From Phenylobacterium soli (GTDB lineage: Bacteria; Pseudomonadota; Alphaproteobacteria; Caulobacterales; Caulobacteraceae), in NCBI RefSeq assembly GCF_003254475.1, contig NZ_QFYQ01000001.1, positions 2,728,001 through 2,792,000 on the forward strand: DNA of 64,000 bases. Reading direction: 5' to 3'. Made by a program: the position numbers and the translations under genes. Under the pieces are notes generated by a model. The model saw only the letters and a list, made by a program, of their open reading frames with translations, searched no databases and was not told where the DNA came from. Shown piece by piece: positions 38,358 through 48,020 of the stretch (positions are counted from its first letter, which is position 1; every line of letters begins with the position of its first letter).

Positions 38358-39885
38358 AATATATTATACTAGCGGTTCTCACATACCCGCATTGCTGACC
38401 CGACTGTTCGAAGCGTGGACCGGCTTCATTCCCAGCGTGCTCCGCAGCCCCGAGAGACTTCTGCACGTGACGAACCTCGTCGCACACCTGTCGCCGCGAA
38501 CACTCGAAACGCTGCCGGCTAAGTATCCGGACCTTTCGCAATTCGTCTCTGCGAACTTGGCCCCGATTCTCGGACTTGGCGTCGACATAGAGCCCGCAAG
38601 GTTGGCCCTCCTAAAGATAGAGATCGCAGACTTGGCCTCGATCGGCGGTTTCGCCGGGACTGCCCGCTTTCTCTTTGAACAGGGCCTCTACAATCTTACT
38701 CCTGGCAATTTAGAGTTTATCTTTCAAACCGTATTGGGTCTCGATGAGACCGAACTGTTGCGCACGCAAAATTACACGACAGTTCTGAAAACGGCGAACT
38801 CCGCGCTCCTTGCAAGGATTGACCGAAACTTCGAGGAATATCTCGAAGGTGTTCTCTTGAAGCTTGACACGAACTCGCAGGAGAGCGTGGCCGCAATCCT
38901 CGCTGTGATTTCGCGCGAGAAGATCGAGCTGGGCACTCTCAGCTCTTTCCTGGCAAAGCAAGCGTCCCTCCTCCCTTCCCTTGAAGGAGTGCCGACGGGG
39001 CTCCACCCAGTCGTCTTCCAACTCGCCAAGATCGAAGCGTCCTGGGCTAACTGCCTGGCCTTCATCGGCAGCGAGCACTTCGACGCGGAGAGCTTGACCG
39101 CCTACCTGAACACGAGGCCTGCGCTTGCAGCGCTGTCAACGCATCCGATCCCGGACGGCAACGACGCCCGCGGCTTACGAAAATTCTTGATTGAGGCTGA
39201 CGGCCTTCAGGACGATGTATATCAGGCTTACATCAAACTTCTGCCGAAGCAATTCCAGAAATTTCCGGATAATCTCGAAGCGAGTAAATTACAGATCCTT
39301 GTCGAGGAACGGAAGATCACGTTCTCGGCTGAGAACGTGAACATCCTTGCCTCTGATCGCGATCTGCAAGTCCTGTTCGTGGCAAAGAACATCGACCTCT
39401 ATCTTGCCGAACAGGACGAATTCTCCATGGATGAAGAATTCAGCGAAGAGTTACTGGGATCGAACATAGACGATAATCATAAGCTGTCGATCATCCAATC
39501 TATGGATCTCGCGACGCTCGCCAGCGAGCCTTCTCGCGCGCGGGCGGTCGGCGAGGTGCTAGTGCGCACGGGAGTGGGCGAATTGACGCTCGATGGAGCG
39601 GCTGCTCGCACGATCGTTTTGAACTCTTCGCCCATCGGCGCGCAGATTAGCTTGCTTAATATGCTCAACAGTTTGTTCGATGACAGCGCTATTCGGGATA
39701 TACTTCGCCGGCTTCCCGCGCCGTTTTCAGAAATCACAACAGGCTACCACACCCCTGTCCTAGAGATGAACGAAGCGAATGATCAATTGGCGAAATGGCT
39801 GGAAGCCCGGGAGATTATCTCTTCATCGAGCAAGGGCTTCTTCGGGGATACAATTCGCATAAACCTCTTCAGACGGGAGTGGTGA
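38358..39885 (+). pseudogene. C-terminal fragment of a large YobI-like P-loop NTPase gene
   Basis: About 508 codons of clearly foreign composition (near 50% GC, many A/T third positions) begin abruptly at 38358 without a start codon of their own and end at TGG TGA. The segment is alpha-helical and repetitive, with LLARIDRNFEEYLEGVLLKL, KIEASWANCLAFIGSEHFD and a closing GFFGDTIRINLF. The pattern recalls the C-terminal half of YobI-family P-loop NTPases, whose ATPase part would lie upstream and is absent. The open frame extends back to 38071, but that part is only the antisense of the resident remnant. Family call is from memory of pattern and is moderate. Confidence 0.5.
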
Positions 39886-39940
39886 GAGGCGCGACCGGCG
39901 TTCGCCGACATCAAAGAGGTGTGCACTTGGCTAGCCTAAC

Positions 39941-39961
39941 GAGCCGCTGTTTCCGCGGCTC
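39941..39961. terminator. hairpin after the NTPase fragment
   Basis: GAGCCGC, seven-base loop, GCGGCTC: a perfect 7-bp stem 56 bp after the fragment's stop. No T run. Confidence 0.35.
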
Positions 39962-40000
39962 GGCGGAGCACTATCAGCCGTCGCCAACGAGGGCCTGCTT

Positions 40001-40048
40001 GCCCCCTCCACCACCCCCTCCCCCGCTGGCGCGGGGGAGGTAGGGCCT
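40001..40048. repeat. C-rich hairpin repeat, copy 1 (probable terminator)
   Basis: GCCCCCTCCACCA followed by CCTCCCCCGC, loop TGGC, GCGGGGGAGG (40017-40040), then TAGGGC. It sits just after the minus-strand secreted-protein gene. A second copy lies after parC. Confidence 0.6.
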
Positions 40049-40067
40049 GTGCGCCACGCGCCTGCGC

Positions 40068-40520
40068 TCAATCGAGCTTGCACACCGGACATGCGACCTC
40101 GAAGGTGGCCAGGGTCGAGTCGCTGGAGCCCTGGACGATCAGGCCCTTGGGGCCCTTCGTCTGGGCGGGGACTTCGAGGGAGGTGAAGGGCGAGAACGGC
40201 TTCTGGACGCCGACCTTCACCGTGTCGACGATGCCGTGGGGGCCGCCGACGTCGATCTTGAGCGTGAGGCGGCTGTGGTAGGCCATGCAGGAGCTGCCGG
40301 ACAGCACGTCGAACTCGATCTGCATCGTGGCGCCGGCGTTCATCCCCATGGGGCCGTAGGCGCTCGGCAGGACGCACTTGCTGTCGGTCAGGGTGACCTC
40401 GACCCAGCCGGGCGTGGCGTTGTGGATCTTCACGCCCATGGCGGCGGCGGGCGTGGCGAGGGCGGTGAGGGCCGCGGCCAGGGCGGCCGTCGGCGCGGCC
40501 TGGATGAACGTGTTTCGCAT
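40068..40520 (-). CDS. secreted hypothetical protein with terminal CPVC
   Basis: A cleavable signal peptide ending near TPAAA (about residue 26) precedes a beta-rich domain of about 120 residues. Four cysteines are present in the mature protein, two internal and two in the C-terminal CPVCKLD, so disulfides are likely. I do not recognise the family. The start ATG is at 40520. It stands alone between two C-rich hairpin repeats. Confidence 0.75.
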   Translation of the reverse strand: MRNTFIQAAPTAALAAALTALATPAAAMGVKIHNATPGWVEVTLTDSKCVLPSAYGPMGMNAGATMQIEFDVLSGSSCMAYHSRLTLKIDVGGPHGIVDTVKVGVQKPFSPFTSLEVPAQTKGPKGLIVQGSSDSTLATFEVACPVCKLD

Positions 40521-40610
40521 GGTGACTCCCCTCGGTGTTCGGCGAACCTTGTCGCACGAGCGGGGCGGAGCGTCACTGTGTGGGCGGCGGCGCGGGCGGT
40601 GGGGTGGCTC

Positions 40611-40685
40611 GCCCCCTCCACCACCCGCTCTTCGCTGCGCTCGGCGGGTGGTTCCCCTCCCCCGCTGGCGCGGGGGCGGTAGGGC
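40611..40685. repeat. C-rich hairpin repeat, copy 2 (probable parC terminator)
   Basis: It shares GCCCCCTCCACCA and the CCCCCGC-TGGC-GCGGGGG hairpin (40659-40676) with the copy at 40001-40048. It has an added hairpin CCACCCGC...GCGGGTGG (40621-40651). It begins 16 bp beyond the parC stop on the minus strand. Confidence 0.6.
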
Positions 40686-40700
40686 GCGGGGGCGGTGGGG

Positions 40701-42950
40701 TTATTTGGGGCGGAAGCGTTTGGTCGCCGGGAAGCCCTTGGGGGCGAGCTTGCCGGCGGCGGCGCGGCGGCCGGCCCACTCGCGCCATTCGGGCCACTGG
40801 CGGGTGCGGCCGTCGGCGGTGGTCCAGGCGGCGCCGTCGTCGGCCTTGAAGGCCAGGGCGTCCTTCAAGCCGCCTTCGCGGTAGCTCTGGAGTTTCACGC
40901 CCTTGCCGCGGGGCATCTCGGGGAGCTCGGCGACGGGGAAGATGAGGATCTTGCCGTTGTCGCCGACGACGGCGAGCTGGTCGGCCTCGCCATTGGGGCC
41001 GCCCAGCGGCAGGCAGATCAGCGCCTGCTTGCCGTTCAGCACCTGCTTGCCGGCGCGGCGGAAGGCGATCGCCTCCTCCTCCGGCAGGATGAAGCCGTAG
41101 CCCTCCTTGCTGGCCAGGATGCGCTTGGCGCCGGGCCTGTGGACGAAGACGTCGACGATGCCGACCTTGTCGTCGAGGTCGATCATCAGGCGCAGGGGCT
41201 CGCCGTGGCCGCGCGCCGAGGGGAGCTTGTCGCAGCCGATGGTGAAGAAGCGGCCGTCGGAGGCGAAGATCAGCAGCTTGTCGGTGGTCTCGGCCGGGAC
41301 CAGGAAGCCGAGCTTGTCGCCCTCCTTGAACTTGAGTTCGGAGGGGTCCTCGACCCGGCCCTTGGCGGCGCGGATCCAGCCGCGCTCGGAGAGGATGACG
41401 GTGATCGGCTCGCGCACGATCATCGCCTCGATGGCGGCCTCGGCGTCGACCTGCGGCGCCTCGGCGAAGATCGAGCGGCGGCGGTTGAGGTCGCCGAGCT
41501 GGGTCTTCACGTCCTTCAGCCCCTGCCCCACCAGCTTCCACTGGGCCTTGTCGGAGGCGAGCATGGCGTTGATGCCGTCGCGCTCCTCGCTGAGCTCGGC
41601 GTGCTCGCGGCGGATCTCCATCTCCTCGAGCCGGGCGAGCTGGCGCAGGCGGGTGTTGAGGATGGCGTCGGCCTGGATCTCCGAGAGGGCGAAGGTCTCG
41701 ATCAGCTTGTCCTTCGGGTGCTCCTCGAAGCGGACGATGCGGATCACCTCGTCGAGATTGAGGTAGGCGATCATCAGGCCGTCGAGGATGTGGAGGCGGG
41801 CCTCGATCTTCTCCAGCCGGTGGCGGGCCCGGCGGACCAGGACGTCGCGGCGGTGGTCGAGGAAGGCGGTGAGGACCTGCTTGAGGTTCATCACCCCGGG
41901 CGTGCCGCGGGCGTCGAGGACGTTGAGGTTGACCGAGAAGCGGGTCTCGAGGTCGGAGAGCTTGAAGAGGCTCTCCATCAGCACCTCGGGCTCGACGTTG
42001 CGGCTCTTGGGCTCGAGGACGAGGCGCACGTCCTCGGCGCTCTCGTCGCGCACGTCGCCCAGCAGCGGCGCCTTCTTGAGCTCGATCAGCTCGGCCAGGC
42101 CCTCGACGAGGTCGGCCTTCTTCACCTGGTAGGGGATCTCGGTGATGACGATCTGGTAGGTCCCCTTGCCGAGGTCCTCCTTGTCCCACTTGGCGCGCAC
42201 GCGGACCCCGCCGCGGCCGGTCTCGTAGATGTCGTGCAGCGACTTCTCCGGCTCGACGATGACGCCGCCGGTGGGGAAGTCCGGGCCCTTCACATGGGCC
42301 ATCAGCTCGGCGGTGGTGGCTTCGCGCTGGTCGAGCAGATGCAGGCAGGCGTCGATCAGCTCGCCGGCGTTGTGCGGCGGGATCGAGGTGGCCATGCCGA
42401 CCGCGATGCCGGTGGTGCCGTTGGCCAGCAGGTTGGGGAAGCCGGCCGGCAGGACCACGGGCTCGTCGTCGGAGCCGTCGTAGGTCGGCTTGAAGTCGAC
42501 CGCGTCCTCGTCGATGCCGTCGAGGAGAAGCGTGGCGGCGGCCGTCAGCTTGGCCTCGGTGTAGCGCATGGCCGCGGCGTTATCGCCGTCGATGTTGCCG
42601 AAGTTGCCCTGGCCGTCGACCAGCGGGATGCGCTGGGCGAAGTCCTGGGCCATGCGCACGAGGGTGTCGTAGATCGCCTGGTCGCCGTGCGGGTGGTAGC
42701 CGCCCATCACCTCGCCGACCACCTTGGCGCACTTGCGGGCGGTGGCCTCGGGATTGAGGCGCATCTCGCGCATGGCGTAGAGCACGCGGCGCTGCACGGG
42801 CTTGAGGCCATCGCGCACGTCCGGCAGGGCGCGGTCGGTGATGACGCTGAGCGCATAGGCGAGGTAGCGCCGCGACAGCGCCTCGGAAAGCGGCTCGTCG
42901 ATGATGCGGTCCGGTTCGGACCCTTCGGGCGGGGGCGTGTCGAGGGGCAT
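40701..42950 (-). CDS. parC: DNA topoisomerase IV subunit A
   Basis: The breakage-reunion subunit that decatenates sister chromosomes. 749 aa, with no GyrA-type C-terminal GyrA box, which favours ParC over GyrA. The DNA-gate region has [20 protein letters not shown] and the active-site Tyr in [10 protein letters not shown]. The quinolone-resistance positions in this loop (H-G-D-Q-A-I-Y) keep Asp but have no Ser at the usual Ser80 position, where Gly-Asp-Gln-Ala is read. Start ATG 42950. Confidence 0.93.
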   Translation of the reverse strand: MPLDTPPPEGSEPDRIIDEPLSEALSRRYLAYALSVITDRALPDVRDGLKPVQRRVLYAMREMRLNPEATARKCAKVVGEVMGGYHPHGDQAIYDTLVRMAQDFAQRIPLVDGQGNFGNIDGDNAAAMRYTEAKLTAAATLLLDGIDEDAVDFKPTYDGSDDEPVVLPAGFPNLLANGTTGIAVGMATSIPPHNAGELIDACLHLLDQREATTAELMAHVKGPDFPTGGVIVEPEKSLHDIYETGRGGVRVRAKWDKEDLGKGTYQIVITEIPYQVKKADLVEGLAELIELKKAPLLGDVRDESAEDVRLVLEPKSRNVEPEVLMESLFKLSDLETRFSVNLNVLDARGTPGVMNLKQVLTAFLDHRRDVLVRRARHRLEKIEARLHILDGLMIAYLNLDEVIRIVRFEEHPKDKLIETFALSEIQADAILNTRLRQLARLEEMEIRREHAELSEERDGINAMLASDKAQWKLVGQGLKDVKTQLGDLNRRRSIFAEAPQVDAEAAIEAMIVREPITVILSERGWIRAAKGRVEDPSELKFKEGDKLGFLVPAETTDKLLIFASDGRFFTIGCDKLPSARGHGEPLRLMIDLDDKVGIVDVFVHRPGAKRILASKEGYGFILPEEEAIAFRRAGKQVLNGKQALICLPLGGPNGEADQLAVVGDNGKILIFPVAELPEMPRGKGVKLQSYREGGLKDALAFKADDGAAWTTADGRTRQWPEWREWAGRRAAAGKLAPKGFPATKRFRPK

Positions 42951-43040
42951 GGTCGGGAATCAGGCTCGTTGAGGGGGTAGTCTAGAGGGCCGGCGCGGCG
43001 GGGGCGATGTGGTGGATGGAACCACGGATGTCACGGATCG

Positions 43041-43240
43041 GGCGCTGCGCGCCGGACCACGGAAGACACGAAAAGCACGAAAGTAGGGAACCACGGAACA
43101 CACGGAACAGACGGAACGGCGTGCGCGCTGCGCCGCAGGCGCGATTCTGCCCAGGCCCTCTGGGATGATCTCGCTCGCTGCCGCTCGCAGGAAGCTGTTC
43201 CGTGTGTTCCGTGTGTTCCGTGGTCCTGGCGCGCAGCGCC
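43041..43240. repeat. palindromic 9-bp-periodic repeat, copy 2 (nested)
   Basis: The outer arms GGCGCTGCGCGCC (43041-43053) and GGCGCGCAGCGCC (43228-43240) are perfect complements. The inner 28-bp arms (43090-43117 and 43197-43224) are complementary at 27 of 28 positions and are built from CACGGAACA units with 9-bp period. The core has GATCTCGCTCGCTGCCGCTC (43167-43186). The unit occupies most of the 302-bp parC-recO spacer and ends 12 bp from the recO stop. A half-unit (ACCACGGATGTCACGGATC) precedes it at 43021. Confidence 0.85.
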
Positions 43241-43252
43241 TTTCGTGCTTTT

Positions 43253-43987
43253 CTACAGCCGCCCGGCGTCGGCGAGGCGGTCGACGAGCCAGAGCCTGGC
43301 GGGCGGCAGGGGGCGGTTGAGCGGGTTGAAGATGAAGGCCTCGAGGAAGTGGGCTGTGAGCGCAAGGCCCGCCGCCACGTCGCCGGGGGCGAGGCGCGAC
43401 TGGGCCGAGAGCAGGAACGGCGGCAGGGTCAGCAGGCGGTCCTTGTAGGGCTCGCCGGCGGCCCTGGAGACCGCCCGGCCGGTGCGCGGGCTGACGTAGA
43501 CGAGGTCGTCGGTGGAGCCGGTGGCGGCGCACTTGGAGAGGTCGAGGCCGAAGCCCAGCTCCTGCAGGAGGCCCGCCTCGAAGCGCACGAAGACGGCCGG
43601 CCAGATCTCCGGCACGGTCAGCGCCTGGCTGAGCGCCTGGAAGGCGAGATAGGCGCCGGGATGCGGCTCGCGCTCCGGCAGGGCGCCGGCGGCGACGGCG
43701 GCGGCGGCCGAGAGGCCGGCCAGCGCCAGGGGCTCGTCGAACAGGGCCGCGGGCCCCTCGCCCACCGGCTCGAGCTGGGCCGCGCCGAGCTGGTCGGAGG
43801 TACGGGCCCGGTAGCGGACCAGCACCGGCGCGCCGGCCTGCAGGAACGGGCGCATCTTCTTCGACGCCCCGCCGGCCACGAAGGCGGCGTGCCTGCCGTG
43901 GCGCTCGGTCAGGAGCTCGACCACCGCGCCGGTCTCGCCATGGGCGCGGGCGGCGAGCACGAAGGCGTCGTCCTCGAATTCCATCAC
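43253..43987 (-). CDS. recO: DNA repair protein RecO
   Basis: Helps RecR load RecA at gapped DNA. The N-terminal OB fold (EDDAFVLAARAHGETGAVVELLTERHGRHAA) has the typical RecO spacing. A helical C-terminal domain follows. 244 aa. It is the last gene of the lepB-rnc-era series, separated from era by one small extra gene. Confidence 0.92.
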   Translation of the reverse strand: MMEFEDDAFVLAARAHGETGAVVELLTERHGRHAAFVAGGASKKMRPFLQAGAPVLVRYRARTSDQLGAAQLEPVGEGPAALFDEPLALAGLSAAAAVAAGALPEREPHPGAYLAFQALSQALTVPEIWPAVFVRFEAGLLQELGFGLDLSKCAATGSTDDLVYVSPRTGRAVSRAAGEPYKDRLLTLPPFLLSAQSRLAPGDVAAGLALTAHFLEAFIFNPLNRPLPPARLWLVDRLADAGRL

Positions 43988-44022
43988 GGCGATTGAACCA
44001 CGGATCGGGGCGCTTGGCGGAC

Positions 44023-44526
44023 CTAGTTCTTGGCCTTGGCCTCGTACGCCCTGATCTGGCCGGTCATGTCCTTGGCGAGGGCGTTGGGGATCGGGAAGGT
44101 CATGGCGTACTGGGCGATCTTCCAGCCGGCCCTGGTCTTCCTGAGCACGCCCGTGCCGCGGGTCGTGCCGTAGCTGTCGGAATCGAGCAGCTCGTCGAAC
44201 CAGGCGATGCAGCCGCAGGGGATGTCGGCGATGACCACGTGGCGCGAGCGCGGCCGATAGGTCCAGCCCTGGCCCTTGGCGAACATCGGCTCGGCGTAGG
44301 CCCGGAACGCCTCGACCCCCCAGCGCTCGGCGGCGTCGGTGCCGATGAACACCGCGTCGGGGGTGAAGAGGTCGAAGTAGGCCTTGCCGTCGGCGCGGGC
44401 GGCGGCGGCGTGGAAGGCGTCGAGCACGCCCGAGACCGCCATCGGCTCGGGGATCCTCGCTGGCGGCGCGGCCAGGGCGGGCGTGGCCAGCAGCGCGAGC
44501 CCGATCCCGAGCGCGGCCCTAGACAT
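44023..44526 (-). CDS. exported SnoaL/NTF2-like protein
   Basis: A signal peptide (MSRAALGIGLALLATPALA) and one NTF2-like cone domain with AARADGKAYFDLFTPDAVFI and ERWGVEAFRAYAEPMF. 167 aa. Its start overlaps the era stop by a few bases, so it is cotranslated from the era message. This family contains enzymes and binding proteins; no catalytic role can be given. Confidence 0.8.
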   Translation of the reverse strand: MSRAALGIGLALLATPALAAPPARIPEPMAVSGVLDAFHAAAARADGKAYFDLFTPDAVFIGTDAAERWGVEAFRAYAEPMFAKGQGWTYRPRSRHVVIADIPCGCIAWFDELLDSDSYGTTRGTGVLRKTRAGWKIAQYAMTFPIPNALAKDMTGQIRAYEAKAKN

Positions 44527-45451
44527 CGAAGTCGAGCCCGAGGTGGCCGTAGAACTCCTTCTTGTCGGCCCAGGTCTCGTCGACGGCCACGTGCAGGAAG
44601 AGGTGCACCTTCTGGCCGAACAGCTCGGTGAGCTCCTCGCGGGCCTTCTGGCCGATCCATTTCAGGGTCTGGCCCTGGCGGCCGAGGACGATCGGCCGCT
44701 GGCTCTCGCGCTGGACGTAGATGGTCTGCTCGATGCGCACCGAGCCGTCCTTCTTCTCCTCGAAGCCGGTGGTCTCGACCATGGCCGCGTAGGGCAGCTC
44801 CTCGTGCAGGCGCAGATAGAGCTTCTCGCGGGTGATCTCGGCGGCCATCAGCCGGGCCGGCAGGTCGGCGGTCTGCTCCTCCGGATAGAACCAGGGGTTC
44901 TCCGGCATGCGCTGGGCGAGCGCGGCCTTGAGGTCGTCGACGCCGGAGCCGGTCTTGGCCGAGATCATGAAGACGTCGGAGTAGACGCCGGCGTCGAACA
45001 GGGTCTTCGACAGCTCGAGCAGCTTCTCGCGCTTGACCTCGTCGATCTTGTTGAGGGCGAGGACGGCGGTCTTGCCGGCCTTCTTCAGCCCCTCGACGAT
45101 GGAGGCGACGTCCTCGGCCGACTTGCGGTCGGCGGCCTTGGCGCCCGGTTCGCCGGCGGCGATCTCGGCGGCGGCGTCCACCAGGTGGACGATGACGTCG
45201 GCCTCCTCGGCCCCGCCCCAGGCGGCGCGGACCATGGCCCGGTCGAGCCGGCGGCGCGGCTGGAAGATGCCGGGGGTGTCGACGAGCACGATCTGGGCCT
45301 CGCCCTGGATGGCGACGCCGCGCACCGGGAAGCGCGTGGTCTGGACCTTCTGGGTGACGATCGAGACCTTGGCCCCGACCAGGCGGTTGGTCAGGGTCGA
45401 CTTGCCCGCGTTGGGCGCGCCGATGATGGCGACGAAACCGGCGCGGCTCAT
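44519..45451 (-). CDS. era: GTPase Era
   Basis: A GTPase needed for 16S rRNA maturation and 30S assembly. G1 GAPNAGKST, G3 DTPGIF, G4 NKID and a C-terminal KH domain with LGRQGQTLKWIGQKAREEL. 310 aa from ATG 45451, which overlaps the rnc stop codon as ATGA, so translation is coupled to RNase III. Confidence 0.96.
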   Translation of the reverse strand: MSRAGFVAIIGAPNAGKSTLTNRLVGAKVSIVTQKVQTTRFPVRGVAIQGEAQIVLVDTPGIFQPRRRLDRAMVRAAWGGAEEADVIVHLVDAAAEIAAGEPGAKAADRKSAEDVASIVEGLKKAGKTAVLALNKIDEVKREKLLELSKTLFDAGVYSDVFMISAKTGSGVDDLKAALAQRMPENPWFYPEEQTADLPARLMAAEITREKLYLRLHEELPYAAMVETTGFEEKKDGSVRIEQTIYVQRESQRPIVLGRQGQTLKWIGQKAREELTELFGQKVHLFLHVAVDETWADKKEFYGHLGLDFDV

Positions 45452-46143
45452 GTCTTCAACTCCTGGGCGTCGAGCATCCGCTGGGCGGCGAGCTTCTCGG
45501 CCTCGCGCTTGGAGCCGGCCGTCCCCTGGTGCGGCGCGACGCCGGGCAGATGCACCTCGATGGTGAACTTGGGCTCGTGCGCGGTCCCCTCCTGGCGCAT
45601 CAGCCGGTAGTCCGGCAGCGGCAGGCCGCGCGCCATGGCCCATTCCTGGAGCATGGTCTTGGGATCCTTGGCGGGCGCCTCGAGGTCGGCGAAGGCCTCG
45701 CCCCAGAAGCTCATGACGAAGCGGCGCGCGGCCTCGATGCCGGCGTCGCGGTAGAGGGCTGCGATCAGCGCCTCGCAGGCGTCGCCCAGCACCCGGTCGT
45801 TGTCGCGTGCGCCGACGCGGGTGGCGCTGGCGTCGACCCGCAGGGCCGCCGCGAGCCCGGCCTCGCGCGCCGCCTTGGCGCAGGCGTGATAGTTGACCAG
45901 CCGGGCCATAAGCTTGGAGAGCTCGCCCTCGGTGGCCTCGGGAAGCTCCTCGGCGATGTGCTCGGCGACGATCAGGTTGAGCACCCGGTCGCCCAGGAAC
46001 TCCAGCCGCTCGTTGTCGCGCACCTTGCGGGCGCCCTTGCCGACGCTGGCGTGGGTCAGGGCCCGCTCCAGGAGGTCCCGGTCGGCGAACTCATGGCCGA
46101 TCCGCCGCTCGAGCTCCGCGACCGCCGCTTCACGCGCGTTCAT
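45448..46143 (-). CDS. rnc: ribonuclease III
   Basis: Cleaves double-stranded RNA, including rRNA precursors. The catalytic signature is NERLEFLGDRVLNLIV, and the second acidic patch is GDACEALIAALYRDAG. A double-stranded RNA-binding domain is at the C-terminus. 231 aa. It lies between lepB (10 bp upstream) and era (ATGA overlap). Confidence 0.96.
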   Translation of the reverse strand: MNAREAAVAELERRIGHEFADRDLLERALTHASVGKGARKVRDNERLEFLGDRVLNLIVAEHIAEELPEATEGELSKLMARLVNYHACAKAAREAGLAAALRVDASATRVGARDNDRVLGDACEALIAALYRDAGIEAARRFVMSFWGEAFADLEAPAKDPKTMLQEWAMARGLPLPDYRLMRQEGTAHEPKFTIEVHLPGVAPHQGTAGSKREAEKLAAQRMLDAQELKT

Positions 46144-46153
46144 GAGCGGGCGG

Positions 46154-46927
46154 TCATTGGAGGATGCGGAAGAACCGGCTTGGCCGGGCGTCGAGCACCC
46201 AGGTCCAGGGCTTGAAGATCGAGGCGCCGGGCTTCCAGGAGAGCAGGATGATCTGCGCCTTGCCCTCGAGGTTCTCGGCCGGGACGAAGCCCACCCCGCC
46301 CTGCGCCGGCGGCACGCGGCTGTCGGAGGAGTTGTCGCGGTTGTCGCCCATCATGAAGTAGTAGCCCTCCGGCACCACGAAGGTGTCGGTGTTGTCGAGC
46401 TCCTCGTTCGGGCCGAAGTCGTTGGTCGAGAACGACTTGCCGTCGATCTTCTCCTGGTACTTGAAGACGTCGCGCACGAAGCCGTAGCCGGAATCCTCCT
46501 TGGAGGCCCCGAGATACTGGCGCGGCACCTGGGCGCCGTTGAGGTAGAGCAGGCCCTGCTTCACCTGGATCCGGTCGCCGGGCAGGCCGATCAGGCGCTT
46601 GACGTAATCCTTGTGCGGGTCCGGCGGGTACTTGAAGACGATGATGTCGCCGCGGTGCGGCTCGCGCCCGAACACCCGGCCGTGGAACAGCGGCGGGCCG
46701 AACGGGATCGAGTAGCGCGACCAGCCGTAGGAGAACTTCGAGACGATGATGTAGTCGCCCTCGTAGAGGTTCGGCTCCATCGACGCAGACGGGATCGTGT
46801 AGGGCTGGAAGAAGATCACGCGCAGGAACAGCGCGATCAGCAGCGCATAGACGACCGTCTTGACGATCTCGACGACCTCATTGGCGGCGCCGGACTTCTG
46901 GGAGGCGGCCTGCACGTTCTCGCTCAT
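46154..46927 (-). CDS. lepB: signal peptidase I
   Basis: Removes signal peptides at the periplasmic face of the inner membrane. One N-terminal membrane helix (VVYALLIALFLRVIFF), the nucleophile Ser in PSASMEPNLYEGDY and the general-base Lys in DYVKRLIGLPGD. 257 aa from ATG 46927. A longer reading upstream to 46954 adds no conserved residues. In related genomes acpS lies just upstream; here 7.9 kb of other genes intervene. Confidence 0.96.
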   Translation of the reverse strand: MSENVQAASQKSGAANEVVEIVKTVVYALLIALFLRVIFFQPYTIPSASMEPNLYEGDYIIVSKFSYGWSRYSIPFGPPLFHGRVFGREPHRGDIIVFKYPPDPHKDYVKRLIGLPGDRIQVKQGLLYLNGAQVPRQYLGASKEDSGYGFVRDVFKYQEKIDGKSFSTNDFGPNEELDNTDTFVVPEGYYFMMGDNRDNSSDSRVPPAQGGVGFVPAENLEGKAQIILLSWKPGASIFKPWTWVLDARPSRFFRILQ

Positions 46928-47087
46928 GGATGGTCCCGAATGAGTCCGGCGCACCGGACGGGCTCGTTGCTACGCGCTGCATACGCCATGAGCAAGGCAT
47001 GTGACCCGTGAACTTTGGGTCATGCCCGCTGATCAAGCGTCGCAGTCGCAGGATGACAAACGCACCGACCCGCCCCATGTAGCCCCC

Positions 47088-47990
47088 ATGGAACGTCCTG
47101 CCCTCCCCCCGCTCCACTTTCTCCTGGCGCTGGCGGTGACCGCCGTATGGGGGGTGAATTTCGTCGTCATCAAGGCAGGCCTGCAGCATCTTCCGCCCCT
47201 CACTTTCGCGGCCCTGCGCTTCACCTTCGCCTTCCTGCCGGCCGCCTTCTTCCTGAAGCGGCCGAAAGTGAAGTGGACCAATCTCGCCGCCTACGGCCTG
47301 CTGATCGGGGTCGGCCAGTTCGGCCTGCTGTTCATCGCCATGAAGAGCCTGATCTCGCCGGGCCTCGCCTCGCTGGTGGTGCAGATGCAGGTGTTCTTCA
47401 CGGTGGGCCTGGCCATGTGGCTGTCCGGCGAGCGGGTGAAGCCCTACCAGATCGCCGCCCTGCTGCTGGCCGGGGCCGGCCTCGCCTGGCTCGTGGCGCA
47501 CACCAGCGCCGAGGTGAAACCGCTCGGCCTGATCCTGGTGCTCGGCGCGGCCCTCTCCTGGGCCGGCGGCAACATCGCCGCGCGCGCCAACGGCGGGGTC
47601 AACATGCTGGCCTATGTGGTCTGGGCGAGCCTCTTCTCGGCGCCGCCGCTGTTCGCCCTGGCCTTCATCATGGAAGGCTGGCCGGCGGTCAGCCACGCCA
47701 TCGCCGCGGCCACGCCGATGACCTGGGCCGCGGTGCTCTGGCAGAGCGTCGGCAACACCCTCTTCGGCTACGCCGCCTGGGGCTGGCTGCTGGCGCGCCA
47801 TCCGGCCGCGACCATCTCGCCCCTGTCGCTCCTGGTGCCGGTGTTCGGCATGGGCGCCAGCGCCATCCTGCTGGGCGAGGCCCTGCCGAGTTGGAAGCTG
47901 ACCGCCGCCGCCCTGGTGCTGAGCGGCCTGGCGCTCAACGTGTTCTGGCCGCGGATCGCGGGGCGGTTCCGCCCCGTCCCCGCCGCTTAG
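47088..47990 (+). CDS. EamA-like (DMT superfamily) metabolite exporter
   Basis: Ten predicted membrane helices in two EamA repeats, 300 aa, the same length as the E. coli O-acetylserine/cysteine exporter it resembles (AVTAVWGVNFVVIKAGLQHL near the start, SPLSLLVPVFGMGASAILLGE near the end). The start is ATG 47088. The substrate is inferred only by resemblance. It is divergent from lepB. Confidence 0.85.
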   Translation: MERPALPPLHFLLALAVTAVWGVNFVVIKAGLQHLPPLTFAALRFTFAFLPAAFFLKRPKVKWTNLAAYGLLIGVGQFGLLFIAMKSLISPGLASLVVQMQVFFTVGLAMWLSGERVKPYQIAALLLAGAGLAWLVAHTSAEVKPLGLILVLGAALSWAGGNIAARANGGVNMLAYVVWASLFSAPPLFALAFIMEGWPAVSHAIAAATPMTWAAVLWQSVGNTLFGYAAWGWLLARHPAATISPLSLLVPVFGMGASAILLGEALPSWKLTAAALVLSGLALNVFWPRIAGRFRPVPAA

Positions 47991-48020
47991 TTCTGGCCGC
48001 CTGAGGGAAGGACCGCCCCG

